Positions 45,100-52,850 of a stretch of 64,000 bases of DNA are shown here, in pieces. Below the pieces are notes generated by a model. It ran no database searches. It saw only the letters and a list, made by a program, of their open reading frames with translations, and was not told the origin of the DNA. The stretch comes from Bacteroidota bacterium (lineage in GTDB: Bacteria; Bacteroidota; Bacteroidia; Cytophagales; Cyclobacteriaceae), in assembly GCA_018267135.1 (NCBI GenBank), contig JAFDZA010000020.1, positions 1-64,000 of the forward strand, written 5' to 3'. Every line of letters begins with the position of its first letter. Position 1 is the stretch's first letter. A program made the position numbers and the translations under genes.

Positions 45100-45140
45100 A
45101 CTGGTAATCGTTAAAAAAAATATGAGAAATGATTACCGGT
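45100..45140 (+). other. Inverted repeat between the siaC-like and ABC genes
   Basis: ACTGGTAATCGTT (45100-45112) and AATGATTACCGGT (45128-45140) pair at 11 of 13 positions around an A-rich loop. It could stabilise or process the mRNA at this point, or be a regulator site. No T tract follows the stem. Confidence 0.45.
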
Positions 45141-45165
45141 GGCTTGATAACCTTCTCCCCTACTC

Positions 45166-48100
45166 ATGAGTGAGGAAATACTAAAGGCGCTTACGCAGTT
45201 GTTTGCCATCATTACCAAACAAGATGGCGGTGTAACCGAAAATGAGCGTCAGTTTGTCATTAACTTCTTTCAGCAAGAACTTGATCAGGACACCATTAAG
45301 GAATACCTCGTATTGTACGATGAGTATTCCGGTTACAACAAACAAGGGAAAGGCGATGATGAAAAAAACAAACTTACTTCCGTAAAAGATTCTGTAAAGA
45401 CACTAGGCATCTGCAAGAAAATAAATAAAACATTAACGCAGAAGCAAAAGGTAGTGGTGTTAATCAAATTGCTGGAGCTGATCGGCTCTGACAAAAATTT
45501 TACTCCGCAGCGGATTGAAATTATCAATACCGTTTCCACTGTATTTAACATCGGGCAAGAAGAATACAAATTAGTTGAAACATTTATCATTGCCGAAAAA
45601 GTAGAAGACCTTAATTTTAAAGATGTTTTGTTAGTCAATTCAGCCGAAAGTAAATCGGCCGAAAACCAAAAGCATGCCCACGCCCATATTGAAGGCCAGT
45701 TGGTCTTTCTGCGTGTAAAAAGCGTGGACATGTATTTTAGTAAATACCTGGGCGAGCAATCGAATATGCTCAACGGCTTCATTATGCAGCCCAATAAAGT
45801 GTACCTGTTTTCGCACGGCAGCACCATTAAAACACAAGGTGGCGATGCTCTCTACTACAGCGATTTAGTGGCTCACTTTAACGAGGAGATAAAAACGACC
45901 AAACTGTCGTTCAATGCCAACATAGAAGAATTCAAATTTCCCAATGGGGCCATTGGCTTGCGCAATGTGGTTATTTCCGAAGGCCCCGGTAAACTTATCG
46001 GCATTATGGGCGCCAGCGGAGCCGGCAAAACTACGTTGCTGCTTACGCTGGCTGGTTTAGAGCAACCCTCTACCGGGGAAATAAAAATTAACGGGTTTAA
46101 CATCCACACCGAAAAAGAAAAAATAGAAGGTGTCATCGGATTTGTATCGCAAGATGATTTGTTGATTGAAGAGCTTACCGTTTACCAAAATCTTTACTAC
46201 AACGCCAAGCTCTGTTTCTCTAATTTCACCGAAAAAGAATTGCACGAGCGCGTTATGAATACGCTCGTAAACCTTGGTCTCGATCAGCGCAAAGATCTTA
46301 CTGTAGGCAGTGTACTCGATAAAAAAATAAGCGGTGGCCAGCGTAAACGGCTAAACATTGCCCTAGAACTAATTCGTGAGCCAGCTATTTTATTTTTAGA
46401 CGAGCCCACCTCTGGCTTGTCTTCGCGCGATTCTGAAAATGTAATAGACTTACTGAAAGAATTATCCCTGAAAGGGAAGTTAATCTTTGTGGTGATCCAC
46501 CAGCCCTCATCCGACATTTATAAAATGTTCGATAAGATGATCATCATGGATACAGGCGGCTATCAGGCCTACTATGGTGCCCCGGTAGAAGCGGTAACCT
46601 ATTTTAAAAAAGCAACGCATCAGGTTGACAGCAACCGTGGCCAATGCGAAACCTGCGGAAACGTAAACCCCGAGCAGATTTTTAACATCATCGAATCGAA
46701 AGTAGTGGATGAATATGGGCAGCCCACTGCCAAGCGGAAAATAACCCCTCCGCAGTGGCACGATATGTACCGCACACGCTTTAATGTGAACCCGGTGGCA
46801 GACATTAAAGAAGCCCCTCCCAGCACGTTGCGTATCCCCAGCCGTTTAAAACAAACGGTTATTTTTACTACACGCGATTTTCTGGCCAAACTCAGCAACA
46901 AACAATACTTGTTAATCAATCTATTGGAAGCTCCATTGTTGGCCATTATCCTGACGTTTATTATCAAATACAAAAGCGCCCCGGGTGGAAAAGAATATGT
47001 ATTCCGGTTTAACGATAATTTTCCGGCATTTCTGTTAATGTCCATTATTGTGGCCTTGTTTATGGGGCTTACTGTGAGTGCAGAGGAAATCATTCGCGAT
47101 CGGAAAATATTGAAACGCGAGTCGTTTTTAAATCTTAGCTGGAATAGCTATCTCATATCTAAACTAAACATTCTGTTTTTGCTTTCGGCCGTTCAAACGT
47201 TAATGTTTGTGGTGGTGGGCAATCTTATTTTAGAGATCCACGGCATGACGTTCGCCATGTGGTTAGTGCTCTTTTCTACTTCCTGTTTTGCAAACGTGTT
47301 GGGGCTAAATATATCTTCGGCATTTAATTCGGCCGTAACTGTTTATGTAATGATTCCGCTCCTGCTCATTCCTCAAATGATATTGAGTGGCTTGCTTTTT
47401 AGCTTTGATAAACTGAATAACATCATCAGCACAAAAGGAAAGGTGCCGTTGGTAGCCGATTTTATGGCTTCCCGATGGGCCTACGAAGCCATGGCTGTTT
47501 ATCAATTTAAAAACAATGAATACGAAGATCCCTTCTACCACTACGAAAGAGAAGAGGCCAAGGCCGATTATAAAACTGCTTACCTGGCCGATGAACTAAA
47601 GAAAAGAAATCTGTTTGTACTCGAAAATTTTGAAAACAAAAATGATTCTGTAAAAAAACTGGTAGCTCACCAACTAACCATCTTACTCGACAACCTGCGC
47701 AACGAACCTTTCCGGGCAGGTTTTGAAAAAATAAATATTGAAGAAGACTTTAGTCAGTTAAAGTACACCAAAGTAAAAGGCATGATGCTCGATGCCTACA
47801 TTGAAGAGTACCGTAAGCACTACCAAAAAATCTATAATGAAAATGTCAATCTCATCGAAAAGAAGATGGCGTTTTACGAGAAAAGCGGAGTCAATATCAA
47901 TCAGGAAAAAAATACCTACTACAATGAAAGCCTGAGCGATTTAGTGAAGAATGTATCGGTGAAAGAACGATTATTAGAATATGATGGCCGGTTGATTCAG
48001 CAAATTAACCCCATCTTTCAAGAAATTAAACCAACTAGCCTGGTTGATTACCGCACCGCTTTCTTTTTACCCGAAAAGAACCTGTTAGGTGCAACGGTAA

Positions 48101-48249
48101 GCACGTACCTTTTTAATATTTTAGTAATCTGGTGTATGGCCGCTGTTTGTTATATGGCTTTACATCGGGAATGGCTCAGAAAACTGGTGGATTTGTTTGG
48201 CAACATGAAGATTCCCAACAAAGTAACTGTTCCTTTCCGCAGGAAATAA
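45166..48249 (+). CDS. TerB-like/ABCG-type ABC transporter (ATPase-permease fusion)
   Basis: The 1027-residue half-transporter starts with a TerB-like helical domain (about 1-150; LTQLFAIITKQDGGVTENER). A small beta region follows, then an ABCG-type ATPase (about 255-480): Walker A GASGAGKTT at 282-290, FVSQDDLLIEELTVYQNLYY, signature KKISGGQRKRLNIALELIRE and Walker B AILFLDEPTSGLSSRD. A CETCGNVNP segment follows. The ABC2-type permease (about 570-1020) has five helices before a 200-residue hydrophilic coiled-coil-like insert, with the last helix near 985. Substrate unknown. The N-terminal domain may receive a signal from the Sia-like proteins. Confidence 0.88.
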   Translation: MSEEILKALTQLFAIITKQDGGVTENERQFVINFFQQELDQDTIKEYLVLYDEYSGYNKQGKGDDEKNKLTSVKDSVKTLGICKKINKTLTQKQKVVVLIKLLELIGSDKNFTPQRIEIINTVSTVFNIGQEEYKLVETFIIAEKVEDLNFKDVLLVNSAESKSAENQKHAHAHIEGQLVFLRVKSVDMYFSKYLGEQSNMLNGFIMQPNKVYLFSHGSTIKTQGGDALYYSDLVAHFNEEIKTTKLSFNANIEEFKFPNGAIGLRNVVISEGPGKLIGIMGASGAGKTTLLLTLAGLEQPSTGEIKINGFNIHTEKEKIEGVIGFVSQDDLLIEELTVYQNLYYNAKLCFSNFTEKELHERVMNTLVNLGLDQRKDLTVGSVLDKKISGGQRKRLNIALELIREPAILFLDEPTSGLSSRDSENVIDLLKELSLKGKLIFVVIHQPSSDIYKMFDKMIIMDTGGYQAYYGAPVEAVTYFKKATHQVDSNRGQCETCGNVNPEQIFNIIESKVVDEYGQPTAKRKITPPQWHDMYRTRFNVNPVADIKEAPPSTLRIPSRLKQTVIFTTRDFLAKLSNKQYLLINLLEAPLLAIILTFIIKYKSAPGGKEYVFRFNDNFPAFLLMSIIVALFMGLTVSAEEIIRDRKILKRESFLNLSWNSYLISKLNILFLLSAVQTLMFVVVGNLILEIHGMTFAMWLVLFSTSCFANVLGLNISSAFNSAVTVYVMIPLLLIPQMILSGLLFSFDKLNNIISTKGKVPLVADFMASRWAYEAMAVYQFKNNEYEDPFYHYEREEAKADYKTAYLADELKKRNLFVLENFENKNDSVKKLVAHQLTILLDNLRNEPFRAGFEKINIEEDFSQLKYTKVKGMMLDAYIEEYRKHYQKIYNENVNLIEKKMAFYEKSGVNINQEKNTYYNESLSDLVKNVSVKERLLEYDGRLIQQINPIFQEIKPTSLVDYRTAFFLPEKNLLGATVSTYLFNILVIWCMAAVCYMALHREWLRKLVDLFGNMKIPNKVTVPFRRK

Positions 48250-48252
48250 AGT

Positions 48253-48282
48253 TTTGTAACCATAATTGAATTTATAATTTTG
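48253..48282 (+). promoter_or_regulatory. Strong Bacteroidota promoter before the lipoprotein gene
   Basis: TTTG (48253-48256), an 18-base spacer and TAATTTTG (48275-48282) match the full consensus with the same spacing as the lgt promoter. The lipoprotein ATG (48299) is 17 bases downstream. Confidence 0.7.
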
Positions 48283-48298
48283 TAATCAACTTGATGTT

Positions 48299-49195
48299 AT
48301 GAAAAGCATAATAATTGCATTCGCAGCAACCCTCCTTCTTGTTGCTTGCGGAAAAACCAAAAAGCCGGACGAACAGGCCTTCCTCAATAGCCTCGATTCT
48401 GCCAAAAAAGGCCCCACGATAGATGAGGCCGTGATCAACAGTATTTTGGAACAAATTCCAAGCCCATTAGAAATTTCAGTATTACTGAAAGAATCGGGCA
48501 CCAAATACAACTATTCATTGCTGAATAGCCCCGATAACCTTTCTAAGTACAACAGCAATTTTAAAAAAGCCATTAATTTGGGAGTGTACGGCACCGATTT
48601 GGGGTACACCAACATTTATCAGCAAAATAAAGATGGCATTAAATATCTGGCCTCCATTAAATCACTAGCCAATGAGTTGAATATTGGTCAGTTTTTTGAT
48701 ATTGAAACCATTGGCCGCTTAGCTACCAACAGCAAAAATCTGGATTCTTTACTACTGATTACCACTCAAAATTTCAACAGCATTAATCATTACCTGCAAA
48801 CACAGGGGCGTGCCAATTTAAGCGTATTGTTGCTAACCGGAGGATGGCTGGAAGCCATGCAAATAACCTGTCAGGTGGCCTCTAAAAACCCTAAAAGCAA
48901 AGAGTTGAGAGAGAAAATTGGGGAACAAAAAATTATTTTAGAACAAATTGTTCTTTTGTTTGGATTCTATAAAGAGGATGAAAATATGGCATCGTTATTG
49001 AAGGATTTAACTGACCTGAAAACTGCTTTTGATAAAATAAAAATAACCTACACCTATAAAGAGTCTTCTATGGAAGTAGTAAACGGAGTAGCTGTTATAA
49101 AAGACAACAGCACAACCACTATTGACATAACCGATGCCGATGTACAAAACATATCGTCTATTACCAATTCAATCCGAACTAAAATAGCTAACTAA
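48299..49195 (+). CDS. Hypothetical lipoprotein
   Basis: The 298-residue protein has a signal peptide with lipobox LLLVAC-G (Cys17). The mature part is mainly helical: DEAVINSILEQIPSPLEISV, LLKESGTKYNYSLLNSPDNL, then GVYGTDLGYTNIYQQNKDGI and YLASIKSLANELNIGQFFD. I do not recognise a named family, although the layout resembles lipoproteins seen in other Bacteroidota. It is 49 bases after the ABC gene but has its own strong promoter, so it may be made more constantly than the transporter. Confidence 0.75.
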   Translation: MKSIIIAFAATLLLVACGKTKKPDEQAFLNSLDSAKKGPTIDEAVINSILEQIPSPLEISVLLKESGTKYNYSLLNSPDNLSKYNSNFKKAINLGVYGTDLGYTNIYQQNKDGIKYLASIKSLANELNIGQFFDIETIGRLATNSKNLDSLLLITTQNFNSINHYLQTQGRANLSVLLLTGGWLEAMQITCQVASKNPKSKELREKIGEQKIILEQIVLLFGFYKEDENMASLLKDLTDLKTAFDKIKITYTYKESSMEVVNGVAVIKDNSTTTIDITDADVQNISSITNSIRTKIAN

Positions 49196-49211
49196 CTGCA
49201 ATATCAACTTT

Positions 49212-49640
49212 ATGAAAAAGATAATCTCTTCTGTTTTTTTACTTTCATTGATTGCATTAAGCACCCCTTTGGCCAGCCAGTGTAATTCAGAAAATTTTGC
49301 CAATGCCTGCATCCCTAAGCTGGCTACCGGTTTTAATTTTTTGAAAAGCTACAAAGTAGATGGTGAAGGTGGATCTAAAGAAAAAGTAGAATATAGCTAC
49401 GTTTTCACTAAGGGAACACAATACATGATTAACCTTTGCTCCAATGGTGCAGCTACCGATGGTATTGTAGTAACTTTATTTGATTCTGGCCGCAATAAAG
49501 TGGCTACCAGCAAAATCAATGGTCAGTTCATTAGCGCTATTGCCTATCCCTGCAATGCTACCGGCATCTATTACATTCAATATACATTTGATGGCGGTGG
49601 AGGCAAATGTGGCGGAAGCGCATTGGGTTTTAAAAGATAA
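49212..49640 (+). CDS. Small secreted protein, PPC-like beta-sandwich
   Basis: A 142-residue protein with a signal peptide ending near STPLASQ. The mature part has CIPKLATGFNFLKSYKVDGE, YSYVFTKGTQYMINLCSNGA, IVVTLFDSGRNKVATSKING and TGIYYIQYTFDGGGGKCGGS. The order of strands and the GIYYIQ ending recall the PPC (bacterial pre-peptidase C-terminal) fold. Four Cys in the mature part may form disulfides. It starts 16 bases after the lipoprotein gene and shares its transcript, which ends at the terminator at 49658. Confidence 0.7.
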   Translation: MKKIISSVFLLSLIALSTPLASQCNSENFANACIPKLATGFNFLKSYKVDGEGGSKEKVEYSYVFTKGTQYMINLCSNGAATDGIVVTLFDSGRNKVATSKINGQFISAIAYPCNATGIYYIQYTFDGGGGKCGGSALGFKR

Positions 49641-49657
49641 CCTAACCTGAAGCACTT

Positions 49658-49681
49658 AAAGCCCTGCGTAGGGCTTTTTTT
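49658..49681 (+). terminator. Intrinsic terminator
   Basis: AAAGCCCT (49658-49665), loop GCGT and AGGGCTTT (49670-49677) with following T residues. It closes the lipoprotein/secreted-protein transcript and separates it from the response regulator gene. Confidence 0.85.
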
Positions 49682-49714
49682 ATGAATAAATAAAAATTAG
49701 TTCACATAGCAAAC

Positions 49715-50875
49715 ATGCCAAAAATTCTAATCATTGAAGACGAGGCCAGTATCCGGGCAGTTTTAAAGGATATTTTAAAAGATCAAAAAGAACTGAACCT
49801 GCAAATAGATGAAGCCAAAGACGGGCAAGAAGGCTTGGCCAAATTAGAGAGCGAGCATTATGATGTCGTCTTCTGCGATATTAAAATGCCTAAGACAGAC
49901 GGCATGGAAGTGTTACTGAAAGCAAAGGCAAAAGAAATAGATACGGCCTTCATTATGATATCCGCACATGGTTCTACCGAACTTGCCGTAGATGCCGTAA
50001 AGAACGGTGCGTATGATTTTCTACAAAAACCACCCGATCTAAACCGGCTATTAATTACGCTGCGAAATGCGCTGGACAAAACAAATTTAGTACAGGAAAC
50101 CGACCGGCTCAGAAAAAAAATCTCTACCCAAAGCACGATGATCGGGGCATCGCTTGCGCTAAAAGAAGTACTTAACATGATTGAAAAGGTGGCTCCTACC
50201 GATGCCCGCGTGTTAATTACGGGGCCTAATGGATCAGGGAAAGAACTTGTAGCCCGGCAACTTCACGAAAAAAGTAAACGAAAAAATTTTCCATTCATAG
50301 AAGTGAATTGTGCAGCTATACCGGCCGAGCTCATAGAAAGCGAATTATTTGGTCATGAAAAAGGAGCCTTTACATCGGCCATAAAACAACGAACGGGTAA
50401 GTTTGAACAGGCTGAAAATGGTACCTTATTTTTAGACGAAATCGGAGATATGAGCCTGCCTGCCCAAGCCAAAGTACTTCGGGCATTACAAGAAAATAAA
50501 ATTACTCGTGTAGGAGGCGAAAAAGATATTGTGGTTGATGTGCGGGTTTTGGCCGCTACCAATAAAAACCTGAAGAAAGAAATTTTGGATGGTCGTTTTC
50601 GTGAAGATTTATACCATCGTCTGTCGGTTATCGTGATTAAAGTTCCGCCTTTGGCCGATCGGCCAGACGATATTCCATTATTAGTAGAAAAATTTCTGCA
50701 AGAGGCATCAAAAAATTATGGCACCAAAAATAAAGGAATTGCACCCGAGGCAATGGAGGCACTTAAAAAATACCCATGGACCGGTAATATTCGAGAGCTG
50801 AAAAATGTTGTAGAAAGGTTATTGATTATGTGCGAAGACATAATCCAGCCAACAGACGTAAAAAAATACCTTTAG
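49715..50875 (+). CDS. Sigma54-type response regulator lacking a DNA-binding domain
   Basis: The 386-residue protein has a receiver domain (1-120; phospho-acceptor Asp55 in VVFCDIKMPKTDG, FLQKPP). An AAA+ domain follows (about 140-375): Walker A GPNGSGKE, the sigma54 contact loop GAFTSA at 217-222, FLDEIGDMSLPAQAKVLRAL, and arginine-finger region REDLYHRLSVIVIKVPPLAD. It ends just after the AAA+ lid (GNIRELKNVVERLLIMCED, DVKKYL), with no Fis-type helix-turn-helix. It could act on sigma54 from solution, as described for other activators without this domain. No kinase gene is adjacent. Confidence 0.92.
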   Translation: MPKILIIEDEASIRAVLKDILKDQKELNLQIDEAKDGQEGLAKLESEHYDVVFCDIKMPKTDGMEVLLKAKAKEIDTAFIMISAHGSTELAVDAVKNGAYDFLQKPPDLNRLLITLRNALDKTNLVQETDRLRKKISTQSTMIGASLALKEVLNMIEKVAPTDARVLITGPNGSGKELVARQLHEKSKRKNFPFIEVNCAAIPAELIESELFGHEKGAFTSAIKQRTGKFEQAENGTLFLDEIGDMSLPAQAKVLRALQENKITRVGGEKDIVVDVRVLAATNKNLKKEILDGRFREDLYHRLSVIVIKVPPLADRPDDIPLLVEKFLQEASKNYGTKNKGIAPEAMEALKKYPWTGNIRELKNVVERLLIMCEDIIQPTDVKKYL

Positions 50876-50881
50876 CGTAAA

Positions 50882-50995
50882 TTAAATTCGTTTTGAAGCA
50901 GGTTTGATTTCTTTTTTACTGTAGGTAGGGCAAGTGTACTGGCTACAGGCCGTTAAAAAAGCCATCAAGGCTACAAAAGCTATAATCTTTTTCAT
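50882..50995 (-). CDS. Tiny putative lipoprotein (37 residues)
   Basis: On the minus strand ATG 50995 opens a 37-codon frame: MKKIIAFVALMAFLTACSQY, then TCPTYSKKEIKPASKRI. A basic start, hydrophobic core and lipobox LTAC-S (Cys17) make it a good lipoprotein candidate of about 20 mature residues. The mature part has one more Cys (Cys22) and a basic end. It is convergent with the sigma54 regulator gene (6 bases between ends). Confidence 0.6.
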   Translation of the reverse strand: MKKIIAFVALMAFLTACSQYTCPTYSKKEIKPASKRI

Positions 50996-51058
50996 GTGGT
51001 TGGTTTTGATGCTAACAAATTTAGAAATCTTTTATTTTCAAACAAACTGTGCCTGTTT

Positions 51059-52048
51059 TCAGTTTAACAATAAATTACAGCCCCTCAGATCCGAGTTATC
51101 CATCCGGCCAAGCACCTCAAACCCAAGATTTCCATTAATACGACCTAAATCTTCGGTTTCTATAAAGGCACAAGAATGTGCATTGGCCAAATCTATTACA
51201 TTAATCCCTCCGGTAGCGCCTTGCCTCTCCCACCCAAATGGGTCATTCATATCCCGAATCAGTATTTTCATCCACTTGGGGCCGTGATAGTAACCATTTG
51301 CCGGAGAGTAGCCCTGCGACATTAGTTCTGTCATGCCATATTCCGAATGAATCTGAGAGCTATTAAATCGTTTGCCAAAAAAATCGTGCAATTCTTTTCT
51401 TATCCACTCTTTCCTTCTCCCCTTCATTCCGCCCGTTTCCATGATAATACATTCGCTTAAGTCCAATTCAAATTTTTCGGCAAAATCAAGAAGAGCAAAA
51501 GACACTCCCCATATCATCGTTTTCTTTTTTGATTTACTTAGCTTGGTGAGTTGCGAAATCAATGCCTCATAATTGGTTAAGAAATATCCTGATTCTCCCG
51601 ATTGATCGGAGTGGATAAAGTGATCGATCATAGCAATCAGCGATGAACCCTTCCGTTCAACATAGGATGGAAGCAACGCCAAAAAATGATAATCTGTTAA
51701 CCTTCCATAAAAGGATTCAAAAATATGGGTAGTATTTTTTAGGTATGAAGCTAAACTTGGCAGGGAGTGGCTGCTTACCGTGGAGCCGGTGGTAGCACTG
51801 CTGGTAAAAGTAACTTCCGGGTGCCATTCTCCGGTAACCACCCGGTGTGTCTTAAAAAAACGGATCGGAAGAAAGGGAATATCGCGTACTGTTTTAATTT
51901 TGGAAACATCCTTTCCTACCTCCTTTACATAAGTTTGATAAAGATGGTTATTTTTGTATTGATATTGGAATAGGGAAAGCGCAATATCATCGAAATTACC
52001 TTCGTTAACAGGAGTGAGTGGTGGGTTATAACTAAATGATTCCAACAA
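51059..52048 (-). CDS. LuxE/acyl-protein synthetase-like enzyme
   Basis: The protein of about 329 residues resembles LuxE and PaaK-type adenylating enzymes: DVSKIKTVRDIPFLPIRFFK, the nucleotide loop TFTSSATTGSTVSSH, DYHFLALLPSYVERKGSSLI, IIMETGGMKGRRKEWIRKEL and SQIHSEYGMTELMSQGYSPA. The start is uncertain. Frames upstream of 52048 would run antisense into the coding region of the divergent lipoprotein gene, and a -7 box lies at 52065-52072. TTG at 52048 or 52045 is therefore chosen. LuxE activates fatty acids for reductases in luminescence; no lux genes are here, and it may act on a cell-surface acyl group. Confidence 0.78.
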   Translation of the reverse strand: MLESFSYNPPLTPVNEGNFDDIALSLFQYQYKNNHLYQTYVKEVGKDVSKIKTVRDIPFLPIRFFKTHRVVTGEWHPEVTFTSSATTGSTVSSHSLPSLASYLKNTTHIFESFYGRLTDYHFLALLPSYVERKGSSLIAMIDHFIHSDQSGESGYFLTNYEALISQLTKLSKSKKKTMIWGVSFALLDFAEKFELDLSECIIMETGGMKGRRKEWIRKELHDFFGKRFNSSQIHSEYGMTELMSQGYSPANGYYHGPKWMKILIRDMNDPFGWERQGATGGINVIDLANAHSCAFIETEDLGRINGNLGFEVLGRMDNSDLRGCNLLLN

Positions 52049-52064
52049 GCAGGTAACTGAAATC

Positions 52065-52072
52065 CAAAGATA
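52065..52072 (-). promoter_or_regulatory. -7 box TATCTTTG of the LuxE-like gene
   Basis: A full TAnnTTTG match on the minus strand 17 bases before TTG 52048. It lies just upstream of the divergent ATG at 52077. It argues against longer LuxE-like starts at 52105 or 52117. Confidence 0.5.
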
Positions 52073-52076
52073 GAAA

Positions 52077-52844
52077 ATGAGGCGGATAAGAAATTGGTTG
52101 GCCATCACGATTTTCATGGGATCGGTAGGAGCATGTATTAAGCAACCCGAATATTCGGTTGTGCCCCAGATACAATTGGGCAGTTTTCTTTTACGACAAG
52201 GCACCGGTGCCGGGTTAGGCTACGATACATTAATTATTACTATAAAATTTAAGGATGGAAATGGAGACATCGGGATAGGAGCCGTAGATCTTGCCCGGCC
52301 CGATGGAAAATACGTGAGCCCCTGGTATTGGGCTTACGACACCACCAATAACGGAAACTATGGCTATACAACTGACAACAACCCGGCTGATCTTAATAGC
52401 AATGGCAGCCATTATAAATTCATTGATTTTAGAGCTCGCAAAATCGGCTTCAGTGGGTTAACGATACCTATTACGTACGATTGTGTGAATTGGGAGCTTG
52501 GAAAAAATGTAGGGTCGAGCAAAATAGACACTATCTACATCACACAAAACCCTTCAGCATACACGCTGAATATGAGTCTTTATACCCGCAGAAATGTGGC
52601 TGATCCGTTTGTTTATTACGACCCCGGTGTAAACGATTGTAATCCGAGCGAATTTAGTGCGGCATTTCCGGATTTATCCAACGATCGAAAAAATTCTCCG
52701 ATTGAAGGATCCTTCACTTATAAATTTGAATACCTCGGCTTTGCTGCCAAGTTTAGCGGGCAATATCTGAAATTTAATATTACCATTACCGACCGTGCCG
52801 GCAATGTGAGCAACACGGTAGAAGCAGACCTGGTGGTGCAGTAA
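52077..52844 (+). CDS. Hypothetical lipoprotein, beta-rich
   Basis: The 255-residue protein has a signal peptide and lipobox GSVGAC-I (Cys20; MRRIRNWLAITIFMGSVGAC). The mature part is beta-rich: YDTLIITIKFKDGNGDIGIG, RKIGFSGLTIPITYDCVNWE, SAYTLNMSLYTRRNVADPFV and a final repeat of the first strand pattern (YLKFNITITDRAGNVSNTVE). The paired FKDGNGDIG and ITDRAGNVS motifs suggest two cadherin/Ig-like modules. I do not assign a named family. It is convergent with the E1 gene (6 bases). Confidence 0.72.
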   Translation: MRRIRNWLAITIFMGSVGACIKQPEYSVVPQIQLGSFLLRQGTGAGLGYDTLIITIKFKDGNGDIGIGAVDLARPDGKYVSPWYWAYDTTNNGNYGYTTDNNPADLNSNGSHYKFIDFRARKIGFSGLTIPITYDCVNWELGKNVGSSKIDTIYITQNPSAYTLNMSLYTRRNVADPFVYYDPGVNDCNPSEFSAAFPDLSNDRKNSPIEGSFTYKFEYLGFAAKFSGQYLKFNITITDRAGNVSNTVEADLVVQ

Positions 52845-52850
52845 AAACGA

